64,000 nt of DNA, taken from Gordionus sp. m RMFG-2023. Lineage: Eukaryota; Nematomorpha; Gordioida; Chordodea; Parachordodidae. The number at the start of each line of letters is the position of its first letter. Positions within the stretch are counted from its first letter, which is position 1. Below, in pieces: positions 11,288-22,706 of the stretch. Location of the stretch: the NCBI RefSeq assembly GCF_954871325.1, contig NC_088775.1:73013561-73077560 (forward strand), in the 5' to 3' direction. Made by a program: the position numbers and the translations under genes. The notes under the pieces are model-generated. The model saw only the letters and a list, made by a program, of their open reading frames with translations. It made no database searches and had not been told where the DNA came from.

Positions 11288-12948
11288 TAGAGGTCTGCAT
11301 TTAGCGGGGTTCGGGTTAAAAAAAATTTGAAACTATGAGCGGGCGAGTGGGTGGGCGGGTTAAAAAATTTAAACAATGGGCAGGCGGGTTAAGGAAATTT
11401 AAAATTTTTGTTCAAAAACTAACTAAAGAAAATCATAATTAATTATGATCAATAACAATATTTCTTTTTTTATTGTACCAATCGTTTTTTAAGTGTAGAA
11501 CACTACTAGTTTTTCGACATCTTTATCTAATTTTTTCCACCATATATAATGTCTAGTAATGGATTTCATTGTTGTAATACCCAGTGCAATATCTGCAAAA
11601 ATCTTTTTTGAAGTGAGTATGGAATAATTAATCTGCCATTCTAAAAACCGCCATTATTTTCTATATCATCTATTCTTGTTCTAAAGCTTGTAAATCTGTT
11701 GCTTGATTTTGTATATTTGTACCATTTCTCTTCATGATAGAGTTAATGTGTCATAAGTAAGATTTCTTATATATTTTACTGTTTTATTTTCACTTGTTAT
11801 TCTATCATCATTTTTCTCTATTGGGTTTCACGATAAAGCATCTGCAATTATATTATCAGCGCCATTCTTGTACATTATATTATAATCATATGCAGATAAT
11901 TTATAAAACCAACGTAATAATCTTTGGTTTGTTAATGAGCTTAAATCTTTGTTATTACCATATATCTTTATCAATGGTTTGTGGTCAGTTTAAATTTTAA
12001 ATTTTCGTCCATACAAATAGTTATGAGATTTTTCTACGCCGTTTACTTTTGCTTCTTTGTATATTCTAGAATAATTCTTTTCAACGTCTTGTAAAGTTCT
12101 TGAGGTGTAAGCTATTGGAAATTCGTTACCATTATCATATTTTTGCATGAATACAGCTCCAAATCCTTGGTTAGATGCATCTGTTTCTAATATTAACTCG
12201 AGGTCTGGTTTATAAAACTGTATAGTATTTTGTTCTGTTACTATTCCGAATAGCATGAAACGATTACGAAAATAGCACGGTATTTTATTTTGTAATGGCA
12301 GATTAATTACCGTACTCACTTCAAAAAAGAGTTTTACATATACACTTGAGGAAATGGATATACTTCGGACGGATATCCTACTTTTGGTGGAAACGACAAG
12401 AGATATGCCAAAGCTATCAAGATTAGCAAGAAAAATATTGGCGATTCCTGCAACTAGTACGTGTTTGAATCCAGAAAATGTCGATTCATATTATTTTTGC
12501 ATTATAGTTACATATAATATCAATTTTATATTTATATTTATTTCATAAATATTCTATTTGATCAAATAAATTGTTAATAATTTAAATTGAATATTTTTTT
12601 TATGCTTAAATTAATTTCCTAAATTGTAAACTTTTTGTAGAAGTGTAATGCTGAAATATTTTTATTAGATGCTTAAAAAATTGAAAGAATGGCCATTATT
12701 AAATTTTATAAGTGGACATGGGTTAAAATTTTTTTAGAAATAATGGGCGGGCGGGTAAAAAATTTTAGATTAATGGGCGGGCGGGCGGGCGGGCGGGCGG
12801 GCGAGTAAGGAATTTCAGACAAATGGGCGGGGCGGGCTGGTACATATTTTTTGAAAACTATGGTAGGTTGGGCGGGCGGGTTAAATTTTTTTTAAAACAT
12901 TGGGTGGGCGGGCTTTTGGTCCAAATACCCGCCCAATGCAGACCTCTA
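11288..12948 (+). mobile_element. hAT element with G-rich ends and a hATC relic
   Basis: Inverted termini TAGAGGTCTGCATT (start) and AATGCAGACCTCTA (end), flanked by an 8-bp target duplication with two mismatches (GGTTGCAT at 11,280-11,287; GACTGCAT at 12,949-12,956). Just inside both ends are runs of GGGCGGG repeats (11,337-11,395 and 12,740-12,930). A plus-strand hATC dimerisation-domain fragment (LSRLARKILAIPATS then NPENVDSYYF, 12,390-12,510) identifies the superfamily. A Gypsy fragment lies inside. The element is inserted in the right arm of the large inverted repeat. Confidence 0.85.
11604..12331 (-). mobile_element. Ty3/Gypsy pol fragment bounded by inverted repeats
   Basis: The minus strand encodes an RNase H-region relic (ETDASNQGFGAVF, YTSRTLQDVEKNYS, YLYGRKFKI). 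It is a broken fragment with no LTRs and is older than the Gypsy element at 2,518. The segment is bounded by an inverted repeat of about 35 bp (TTTTGAAGTGAGTATGG region at 11,604-11,639; its complement at 12,296-12,331). Confidence 0.8.
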
Positions 12949-12987
12949 GACTGCATCATACGAAAGGCTAAAAAATAATATTGAAAC

Positions 12988-14549
12988 CAGGGATGTGAAC
13001 CCTTCGACAAAAAAAAAGGGTCCGGGTTCGGGTCCGGTAATAAATTTAAAAAGGATCCGGGTCCAGGGTTCAGGTCCGGGTTCAGAGGAAACATAAAAAT
13101 AATGACTCAAAATAAGACTTTTTTTCATTCATTTTTTATTTTACTTCAATATATACACATTTATAATTCGAAATGAGATAATTTATATTATAAATATTTT
13201 ATTCAATCTCACAATCATGATACCTTCTAAAATATCATTCTTCAGATTTCCACGTAAATTAGTCAACGATGAAAATCCACGTACTACGCTTACCTAAAAT
13301 AGATAGTCATTTTTATAATACATAAATTATTGTACTTGTGTCGCCGGTACAGCCATGACGATTCTAGAAAAGGTATATAATTCTGGATATATTGAAGAAT
13401 TTTCCTCCCAGAATTTTAAAATGTTTGCATCTCTATTTATTCTCATAACTTTCGAGAACTTTTCTATTAAAGATACAATAGATATTTTTTGCTCCTTTCT
13501 ATCAGATGATAATTTAATTTTTTTTCTCTATCTAATAGTAAAATTTCCAGATCATCAATATCGTTATCATTATCATTGTTATCGCTACAACCAGTAGATA
13601 TTGTTGTAACCACCAATGTATTGTAAATAATAGAGTTTTGGGTATGACATAAATCTTCAAGATGGTCTATAGCCATTTGTTTTTGCTCACTACTTAATAA
13701 AACCTGATATCGCGGGTCTAAATATATCGAAGCATATACAACACTATTTTGAAAATATTGTTGCTCTCTTATTTTCGTATTTTCTAATACTTTATTTGAA
13801 AAAGAACTTGTTAATCTCCCTAACTCTAATCGACATCTTAACCATATGCCATAAAAATCCGATAAACATAATTGTTCAGCTTGCACTCTTAATGTTGTTA
13901 TTTTTAAAAAAACCAGCACACTAGTAAGCTCTTTTACTTGATTCCAATCATCTTCTGACAAAATGATTTCTCATGCTCCTATGATAAAATCATTACAGAA
14001 ATCTTTCAAACTTAATAATCGCTCTAGCATCATACACATAGAGGACCAACGTGTTGTGCAATCTAAAATTGCCATTTACCTTTTCATGTATTTTAATATT
14101 CTAACAATTGTGGAAGTTCTTAAATATTTTATAATGTCCCTTGCTTTATCAATTATAGTTTTAAAGTGACTATTTTTTAGGGAGATTCCACGAAAAAAAT
14201 TAATAAAATTATAAAAATTTTATATTATTTTTTTAAAAATTAATAAAATTATAAAAATTTTATATTATTTTTTTAAAAATTAATAAAATTATAAAAATTT
14301 TATATTATTTTTTTAAAAATTAATAAAATTATAAAAATTTTATATTATTTTTTTGAAAATTAATAAAATTATAAAAATTTTATATTATTTTTTTAAAAAT
14401 TAATAAAATTATAAAAATTTTATATTATTTTTTAAAAATTATATTTTTACATTAATTTTAAAAAAAAATTTAAGTTAAAAATTTTTAACACCCTGAACCC
14501 TTGGACCCTCCACTTTTTAAAAGGGTCCGGGTCCGGGTTCACATCCCTG
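12988..14549 (-). mobile_element. hAT element with transposase relic
   Basis: Inverted termini CAGGGATGTGAACC and GGTTCACATCCCTG, each followed inward by GGGTCCGGGTT-type repeats. The minus-strand reading frame at 13,467-13,961 (about 164 residues) is a hAT transposase segment (VVYASIYLDPRYQVLLS, TSVLVFLKITTLRVQAEQL). The rest is decayed, and the C-terminal dimerisation block is not intact. An 8-bp target duplication is not clear. It sits in the right arm of the large inverted repeat. Confidence 0.85.
14190..14440. repeat. 40-bp tandem repeat
   Basis: About six nearly identical copies of a 40-bp A+T-only unit (phrase TTAATAAAATTATAAAAATT) inside the hAT element near its right end. Confidence 0.92.
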
Positions 14550-15905
14550 CTAAAAAATAACAAAGAAAATGATTAATGAGAATTTTGATTGATTTATTGC
14601 TTTCTTTACGATAAAAATATTAAAATAACACTACATTGTAATATATTGAAAAATTGGAAATTTTAATATCTTTTCAATTTTTTTATTAATTCTTTGTAAA
14701 AATTTGCGGTTTTAATTTAACTTTATTAAATTAATTTTTAAATTAATTGATTAAATTATATTTCGTTATGATTTTATATGAATAAAATTTTGAAATAATG
14801 GAATTTTTGAATTTTTAAGTTTTTTTTCAAAACTAAATTGATATTAAGTATAAAGATATTGTAAGTACTGAATTACGAAGTAATTAACAAATATAAATTA
14901 AATGATAAATTTTATTTTAATATTTTTTTGTCGCGAAAACTTCAAAGGGATAAGGCTAACATTTTTAACTTAATTAAAAATATTTTTATATCATTGAACT
15001 CATAATTAAATTTCCTATCTAGTATTTTTTTACGTTTTCGGTTCGAAAAATATTTTTTTGTCGCGAAAACATTCAGAGAGCTAACATTTTAAACGTAATT
15101 TCAAATATATTTATATCATTGAACTCAGAATTAAATTCTCTATCCAAAAATGCTTAGATGTATTTTTTTACGTTTTCGGTTCGAAAAAATTTTTTTTTTG
15201 TCGCGAAAACATTCAAAGGGAAAAGGCTAACATTTTTAACGTAATTTCAAATATTTTTATATCATTGTACTCAGAATTAAAATTTCTATCCCAAAATGCT
15301 TAGATGTATTTTTTTACGTTTTCGGTTCGAAAAATATTTTTTTTGTCGCGAAAATATTCAAAGGAAAAAGGCTAAAATTTTTAACGTAATTTCAAATATT
15401 TTTATATCATTGAACTCAGAATTAAATTTCCCATCTGCTTAGATGTATTTTTTTACGTTTTCGGTTCGAAAAATTTTTTTTTTTGTCGCGAAAATATTCA
15501 AAGGGAAAAGGCTAAAATTTTTAACGTAATTTCAAATAATCTATATCATTGAACTCAGAATTAAATTTCGCATCTAAAAATGCTTAGATATTTTTTTTTA
15601 CGTTTTCGGTTCGAAAATTATTATTTTTTGTCGCGAAAACATTCAAAGGGAAAAGGCTAACATTTTTAACGTAATTTCAAATATTTTTATATCATTGAAC
15701 TCAGAATTTCCTATCTAAAAATGCTTAGATGTATTTTTTTACTTTAAATATTTTCTTGTCGCGAAAACATTCAGCTGGAAAAGGCTAACATTTTTAACGT
15801 AATTTCAATTATTTTTATATCATTGTACTTACTCAGAATTAAAATCTCTATCCAAAAATGCTTAGATGTATTTTTTTACGTTTTCGGTTCGAAAAATATT
15901 TTTTG
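14550..15905 (-). repeat. Right inverted arm with satellite
   Basis: 14,550-14,890 is the reverse complement of the flank at 1,119-1,700. 14,905-15,905 is an array of about seven ~150-bp monomers (phrases TTGTCGCGAAAAC, ACGTTTTCGGTTCG), the inverted form of the satellite at 1-1,118. These monomers are more diverged from one another and do not show the clear two-type alternation. Confidence 0.88.
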
Positions 15906-16704
15906 CTTAAGGATATTATCAGACAAGATTTTAAAACATTAAATCTTAAGAGATGCTACTAATTAAGCAAAAATTTTATATTTATGAACTCCCTCCTCTT
16001 TTTTCTTTTTGGAAATGATAATAACTATTTATAACCCTTTGTTGTACAGGTGAGACTATCCCTGTCGGTTTAAAAACGTTATTACTTAAAATTCTTTCGA
16101 TATTTTTGTTTGAATCTTTCAATAGCTTAACATTTATAGGTATAGTATATATGTGGGAAATTAATTTTGATTTTATATAGTAGTTCATGAGTTATGGGTT
16201 TTTTGGATCTTGGGGTCTTCATGAACACCACCTGGTCATTCGTGTGACTTTCTTCTTTTTTTTATCTGTTTTGGCATTGATCTGTGATAATATTCTAAAA
16301 CACGAATATTATGCTTTTAAATATTAAACACGATTTAAAATAAATAATGGTCAATATATATTTACATACAAACTATATTGTCAAACATTCAAGCTTGATT
16401 GAACAATATAAAGTTAGTCAAACAATCTAATGCGGTTTCATAAATCAGCCTTTTAATGAAGCAAAATATATCAGAATTACTTAAAATTTTAACAAAATAT
16501 ATATAAAAATCAAAATAAAATTTCGAAAATTTTATAAACATTTAGAACAAAATATTAAGGTTCTTATAATTTTTTATTATACCTCAAGTAATTTCGGATA
16601 AGTTTTTCACACAATTACCAAAGATAAAATATAAATTTAAATCATAATTTTATTAGTGTTAGAATGTATCTTGGGGTTTAGCATGCTCCACTAACACTCG
16701 CTAC
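15906..16704. other. Repeat-derived flank, also present near 59.3 kb
   Basis: Segments match 59,262-59,480: the phrase ACGAATATTATGCTTTT (16,300) and TTCACACAATTACCAAAG (16,605), while 15,906-16,005 matches in inverted orientation (TTAGTAGCATCTCTTAA). No gene seen. Confidence 0.6.
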
Positions 16705-18638
16705 CAGATGCGTAAGCAGCAGGGGGGGGGGAAATCCCCCCACCAAAAAATGCAGATGCTGGATATATTTTTCAAAAATATTATTGTTTATATTAATTTA
16801 TATTTCTTATATCTCATATTAAATATATATTTAATTAAATTTATTTATCACATTCATCTACTAAGTTATTTTATCAATTAATTTCGATTTAAAGTTTTCC
16901 TTGGCATAATATTTGCCTATTATTTTCAAATTTTTAATGGCGTAATATTTATCTACCATTTTCAAATTTCTATTTAAATAATAATTATTTCTGAAACTCC
17001 TAGTCCAACAGGGAGAAAGAAATTGCAAGCTTGTCCAACGAGATAGAGTCTCTGCCATCAAGCAGTAACAGCTTTTAAGGAGTTAGAAGAGCCAATTATT
17101 TGCTATTACTGAAATATCACAGTGGCCTGAAAGAAATATTTCCTCAGAAGCAAGAAAATTATGGGATTCAATGCTTATTCCAAGTTTTTTTTCTCATTGG
17201 AATGTATTATTTAATTATACAACTATTTTGTAATACTTTTCAAAAACATGACATTGACTTGATTAAGAAGATGAAAATAGTGGAGAGCATTTTATTAGAA
17301 CTCAAGGAAATTAGGGTTAATGTTGATGAAGAATTTCATATTTTATATGTTATTATTGAGTCAAAAGCAGAGCTATACTTGTTTAATATTTGCTCCCTCG
17401 ACTTGCAGCAAGGGCAGGCTCATCGTTAAAACATTAGAGGATCAATAGAAGAGTATTATAAAATTAATGGCCCCTCTCTTAGATACACTTTTAACCCAAA
17501 TAAATGAATGGTTCTTAATTCATCATGCAGCACTTACCAATCTGCAAATATTACTTCCACAAAAGCCTTCCCAGCCTTTTTCAGATGGTGATAGAAAAAA
17601 ATATATTTGTTAGATTTTTATCATGAAGATGTTAAAGTATCTTATGATGCCTTGTTAGCTGAATAACTATGTTTAAAAGATTAACTATGTTTGATATAGT
17701 CCCAAAAAATGCTATGAATGCTTTGCATTATTTCAAACACATTTTAGATTATATTCCCAATGTAATAAAATGGTTATATATATATTAACAACTTTTCCAT
17801 TAGTAAACTAATGAGAGAACATTCTCTTTTTTTAAGAAGAATAACAGAGCCCTGCAGAGGTACCATTTGCAGGGCACGGCCCGGATTTTTTTTTAAAATT
17901 TTTTACGGCCCGGCCCAGATATTTTCAGGCCCGGCCTGGATTTTTTAAAATAAATTATATTTATTTTTGATTTAGATAGCTAATAATAATGATTTCAAAT
18001 ATAGGCTGTTTTAAAATATACAGCCCGGCCCGGATATTTTTTAAAAATATTAAAATACGGTCCGGCCCCCAGGTCTCTGAAAAATATACCAAGAAGTACA
18101 ACTTCTGAAAGTAGATTGAAAGGTTTGGATCGATGAATATTCATAGGCATTTCAAGAACAAGCAAGGATAAGATAATAGAAAAATTAGCTCAATCCCAAC
18201 GAATATTGGATTTTAAATTGTAAATATATAACATACAAAATACAATTATTCCTAAGAAAATTTTTGTGTATTAATTTATATTTCCAACATTTAAATTTTT
18301 TATACTTTATATATAAATTTTAAAGCTCTAAAAATTCAAATTTATATTTTGGGTCATTTAAGTGATTCATATGTGATTATATTCATTTTATATTTTATAT
18401 AAAACATTTATTTTATAGTTTTTCATATGCCGCCACTTATATCCGTTGAATATTTTTTAATTCATATTTATTTTATAGGTTTTTATGTGCCGGTTTATAT
18501 ATATATAATTTTTTTATAATTCACATTAATTTAAAATTATGTATTAGAATTTATGCTTGATATTTTTTAATAAAAATAATATTTCTTAAAAAATTTTATT
18601 ATCCCCCCCCCCAGACTAAATTCCTGCGTACGCGCCTG
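16705..18638 (+). mobile_element. hAT (ZMYM-like) transposon relic with exact 8-bp target duplication
   Basis: Flanked by CTCGCTAC on both sides (16,697-16,704 and 18,639-18,646). Termini CAGATGCGTAAGCAG then poly-G, and poly-C then CCTGCGTACGCGCCTG. The plus strand carries a decayed transposase: CPTR/W-type block near 17,020, a degenerate middle (17,100-17,640), and hATC pieces at 17,800-17,845 (REHSLFLRR) and 18,095-18,230 (ESRLKGL, DKIIEKLAQSQRILDFKL). Stops are frequent. The hATC region is split by a short element (17,845-18,079). Confidence 0.88.
17845..18079. mobile_element. Short hAT-type MITE nested in a hAT
   Basis: Ends CAGAGCCCTGCAGAGG and CCCCAGGTCTCTG, interior of GGCCCGGCCC phrases. 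Same family as 21,450-22,312 and 32,488-33,307. Flanking octamers AAGAATAA/AAAAATAT match at 6 of 8 positions. Confidence 0.75.
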
Positions 18639-18950
18639 CTCGCTACTAATCATAATTTAAATAATATCTAGTCATCATAAGTGTTTATAAACTCATTAAA
18701 AATGTTTGTAAAAATCACAAATTAAAATAGTTCAAAATTTGCCAAAAATTATTTGTTTTATAACCATTTTCCAAATTTGATATAAAAAATTTATAATAGT
18801 TAAATATTTCAAAATATTTTTAACATATAGATGGACAATTTATGATCTATTTTAAAATAGATTTATATATTATAGTGTCTTAAATTTTGAAAATTTTGAA
18901 ATGGAATCCACTATACCCAGTCTTTTTTTTCCACTACCAATCCCCTAAAA
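18639..18950. other. A+T-rich spacer, repeat-derived
   Basis: Matches 59,780-59,880 in part (ATGTTTGTAAAA, TAGTTCAAAATTTG). No gene seen. Confidence 0.5.
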
Positions 18951-20110
18951 AGTTTCAAATAGTATGCCACTCATTTCTAATAAATACCCAAAATTTTAAA
19001 CTAAACTCAAATTAAAAATAAAGAACAAAAAATAATACTAGTATTAATTTATACTAGACACTATAGTTTTACAACTTATTCCTAATATTAAAAACTTTTA
19101 CTAAATTTAAAACAAAGTTTGTAAATAATTTTTAAATTTTTATTTACCTCGTGGATTAAATAAGAATGACATTGAAAACGTATTAGACCCAAACTTTCTA
19201 CTGGTCTCAAAAACTAAATATTTATTCTTTTAAATATTTCTACATATAACGAAAGGAAGTATAAAAAAAATAATGGCAATGGAAATCTCTTTATAAAACT
19301 AAAGGTTTTAGGAATTCTTTCTAGTATCAAAAACTTTTAACTAACCTCATAACAAAGTTTTTATAAATTTTCACATTTTAATTTTCCTCGCGGAAGGAAA
19401 TAGAATAGCAGTGTCAATTTAATACTAGCCTCAATGGTTTTGGAACTTCTTTCACCTTTTACTGGGTTCAGAACATAAATATATAATTTATTTGTATTTC
19501 TAAATTTTACGCACCGGTTAAGAAAAATAATGGCACTATAAATTTCTTTATGAATCCAATTTACAACATCTTTCTAATATCAAAAACTTTTAACTAGACT
19601 TAAGACAAAGTTTTAAAAGATGCTCAATATTTTTTCCTCGTGAACTTAAATTTAAGTCAGTGCCAATTTATAACTAGATTTAGAGATTTTTAGAACATCT
19701 TTTTAGTATATAAAACTTTTAACTAGGTTTAAAATAAAATTCTAAAAAATTTTCATAACTTTATTACCTCGTGGAGAAAATTTAATGTCAGCGCCAATTT
19801 ATTACTAGACTCAGAGGTTTTGGAACATCTTTTTAGTAAACTTTTAACTAGGCTTAAAACACGGTTTAAAAAATTTTCATAACTTTATTTCCTCGTGGAA
19901 TAAAATATAATGGCAGTGCCAATTTATTACTAGACCTAAAGGTTTTAGAACATCTTTCTAGTATCACAAATCTTTAACAAGGCTAAAAACATAATTTAAA
20001 AAATTTTCTTTTTTTCTCGTGGAATAAAATATGACAATGCCAATTTATTACTAGAACCAAAGATTTTAGAACATTCTATCTTATATCAAAAACTCCAAAT
20101 CCGGATTAAA
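18950..20110. repeat. ~125-bp satellite array (copy 1)
   Basis: About nine diverged tandem units, each with TTTCCTCGTGGA, then AATGGCAGTGCCAATTTATT, then GGTTTTAGAACATCTTTC, then CTTTTAACTAGG. The same repeat forms a longer array at 60,040-61,790 in the same orientation. Confidence 0.9.
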
Positions 20111-20284
20111 ACAAACTAGTTTAATTTTCTATATAGACCCAACCTGATGGGTTGGCTCATGAGGCCCGTTGAGTCGGGTCTGATCATGGATAATTGGGTT
20201 GGCTCGGGTTTAAGTGTATTTTTTCGGCTCAAACTTGATGGGTTTTCGGCCAATCTGACCCGACCCAGAAATTTAACAACACTA
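20100..20284. repeat. Element terminus ending TTTAACAACACTA (copy 1)
   Basis: Directly after the satellite: CCGGATTAAAACAAACT, then phrases such as TGGGTTGGCTC and CCGACCC, ending AAATTTAACAACACTA. It matches the terminus at 61,795-62,035 in the same orientation and that at 50,317-50,612 inverted. No partner end was found for this copy. Confidence 0.8.
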
Positions 20285-21441
20285 AATGTTGAGTGAACTA
20301 ACATAGAGATAGGAGTAGAAGGTGTGTTGAATTTACTTTATTTTATAAATGATTTTACTTTAAATTTATAATATAAAATTTAAGATGTCAGGATTTAATG
20401 TTGAGTATAAATGTTTGCTAATATAATTTAAGCTGATATTTGCTATCGTTGTTTACAAAATTAAATGAGTGGAATGCTTAAAATCTAAAATTCCTCATAC
20501 TTTTGGCTATTTAGAAGCAATAAGTGAACCTAGAACGCGGTCTGAGACTTTTTTGATTTGAGCCGTAATAAATATTCTTATTAAAATGCTTTAGGCAGAT
20601 TTTTATTCCATTATCTTATATTATATAAAATAGGGATTAAAAAAAATCAATGTAAATATCGGTATCGAATATGTGCCATTTGAAATAAATATCTACAAAT
20701 ATTTGGCCGGTGAAAATTTTTTGATCAACGCAATCCTAATTTTTTCATTATATAATTTAAAAACTAATTTCTGTTAGAAAAAGGGAAGAGCGATTGACAC
20801 AAAATAATCAGGATTATTTTTAAAAATAATTAACAAGTGAACAAATATTGTCTTATTTTGAATTTGGTTAATGCATCAGGACACCCAATTAGTAATAATA
20901 ATAACTAAAATTAAAAATAATAAACAACCATTATTTTATTAGTCAAGAAAAAAATTGGTTTAACAGTTTTATTGGACATTTATAATAGTATTCATTTTCG
21001 AAAATATTGAATGATTTTCTTTCCCACTCACTGACTAGTTAGATTTTTTTCAGTAACATTAGTGGTTTGCAATGCCAAATTTTTCTAACAGCCAAACCAA
21101 ATTGTACCTAACCCATTTCAAATTTTTTTCTAAGGTAGTCTAACCCACCTTTTTAAATACAAGACCTAACCCAAAATATATTTATGAACACCAAAATAAA
21201 CAACTATTTATACTATTGGGAGTGGTTAAATTAAAAAAAATCTATATTAATTAACTCTTCTTATGGGAATTTAAAAATAAAGCCCATTAATTTTTTCAGC
21301 TTATTAATGTATTTATCCAGCCTGACCCAAATAAATTTTTTTCAAACATTATGTAGTCCAGGCATTATCAACCTCAAATGCACATGAATTTCCAATTGAA
21401 AGTCAGCTTTTTATTTGACAAAATATATTCATGACTTATCA
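20285..21441. other. A+T-rich, no recognised feature
   Basis: No open frame of note and no clear repeat structure. A patch at 21,060-21,370 has CCTAACCC-type phrases that may be an old element end. Confidence 0.5.
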
Positions 21442-21449
21442 ATATATAT

Positions 21450-22312
21450 CAGAGACCTGCAGGCATGGCCCTGGTACCCAGGCCGGGCCGTATTTTAAAT
21501 TTTTAAAATAAAATAAACCCGAGCCAGGCCGGGTCTGAAAAAATTTTTTTTTTTAAAAATATCCGGGCCAGGCTGTAATTTTTTTTATTATATTCTTAGA
21601 TATGGTTATGATTAATATAATGTTCGGTGAAAGTTAACACTAGCTAACATTCATTGTATCTATTTCATAATATAATTAGTTTTCCTGCAATGGAATAAAT
21701 ACGCAAAGGATAGGTAATAAATACATTATTATATAATATGTTATATTTTTTAATAATTAAAATATCAATTTTATTTTTTTATAAATACAATTAATATAGT
21801 ATATTCTCAAAATATTATTTACACAAATATTTTATAATATCAATTTGTAATATATTAAATATCTGTTTAGAATAAAATAAAATATAGCGTTGTTAAACAG
21901 CTTTTGAGACGATTTTTAAAAGCGGCTAACAGAGTATTTTATCCAGAAAAAAATTACGCAAGCCTGAAAATTTTGTTTATAGAAGGAGCAAAGGTCTAGA
22001 CATATAGTATCGAAATTTCGAGGCTTAGTCAATATTTTTCTGGCGAAAATACTGAGTTAGCCGTTTTTAAAAATCGGCTCAAAATGAGCCGTTTAACAAC
22101 ATTAGCTAATATGTTTGCTTATTAAATGTAATACTCGCCGAAAAATATAATAAAATACGGAATATGCGAATTTTTTGTATATACCAGGTCGAATATAATT
22201 TTAAAACCCGGGCCGGGCAGTAAAAAATTTTTGAAAAAAAATTTGGGCCAGGCCGAAAATTAAAAAAAAAAATCCATGCCGGGCTGTGCAAATGATACCT
22301 CGCAGGTCTCTG
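21450..22312. mobile_element. Non-autonomous hAT element, exact 8-bp target duplication
   Basis: Termini CAGAGACCTGCAGG and CGCAGGTCTCTG, flanked by ATATATAT on both sides (21,442-21,449 and 22,313-22,320). Subterminal GGCCGGGCC phrases at both ends, no transposase. It contains a nested MITE. Confidence 0.88.
21885..22104. mobile_element. 220-bp MITE with long inverted ends
   Basis: Left end TAGCGTTGTTAAAC and right end GTTTAACAACATTA, followed inward by matching GCCGATTTTTAAAA and GGCTAAC blocks, so about 70 bp of each end is inverted repeat. It is nested in the hAT at 21,450. Relatives lie at 40,635 and 62,737. No clear target duplication. Confidence 0.75.
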
Positions 22313-22706
22313 ATATATATTTTTCTAACAACCTCCTAATCTTATGAAGCATTTGCATTTAACTTGCAAAGTTATATTATATTAAGGTAAAAAAAATTAT
22401 GATATATTCAATCTAAATCTGTAATTCACTGATTGAAATATTGGCATTTAATTTAAATCGCGATTTAATTTAAAAAAAATCACAAATTTTGCCAACCCTA
22501 TCATAAAACTAATATTTATTATAAAAACTCTCTAAATCATATATTTAAATAATTTTTATATAGATTTTGCATATTTTTTAAATATACTTTGGAATCAAAT
22601 ATAAAATATTATAATTTATAAAAATTGAAGTGTCAACAATCAAGAGAATCATGAATTCTACCTTAAATAATTGCATTATTAAAAATTTAATCAAATATTG
22701 TTCAGA
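22313..22706. other. Spacer downstream of the TTD14-like gene
   Basis: A+T-rich, presumably including the 3' untranslated region of the minus-strand gene. No canonical poly(A) signal could be assigned with confidence. Confidence 0.4.

Noticed and set aside
12858-13128. Pro/Gly/Asp-rich frames that resemble a low-complexity protein
   Set aside because: They fall on the G-rich subterminal repeats of two hAT elements.
12980-14557. An 8-bp target duplication for the hAT at 12,988
   Set aside because: The flanks ATTGAAAC and CTAAAAAA do not match; the termini and transposase support the call, but no duplication is claimed.
18950-20284. Helitron or helentron as an explanation for a satellite-bearing element
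   Set aside because: The ends are inverted repeats (TAGTGTTGTTAAA and complement) and there is no TC...CTRR-type end or Rep/helicase sequence.
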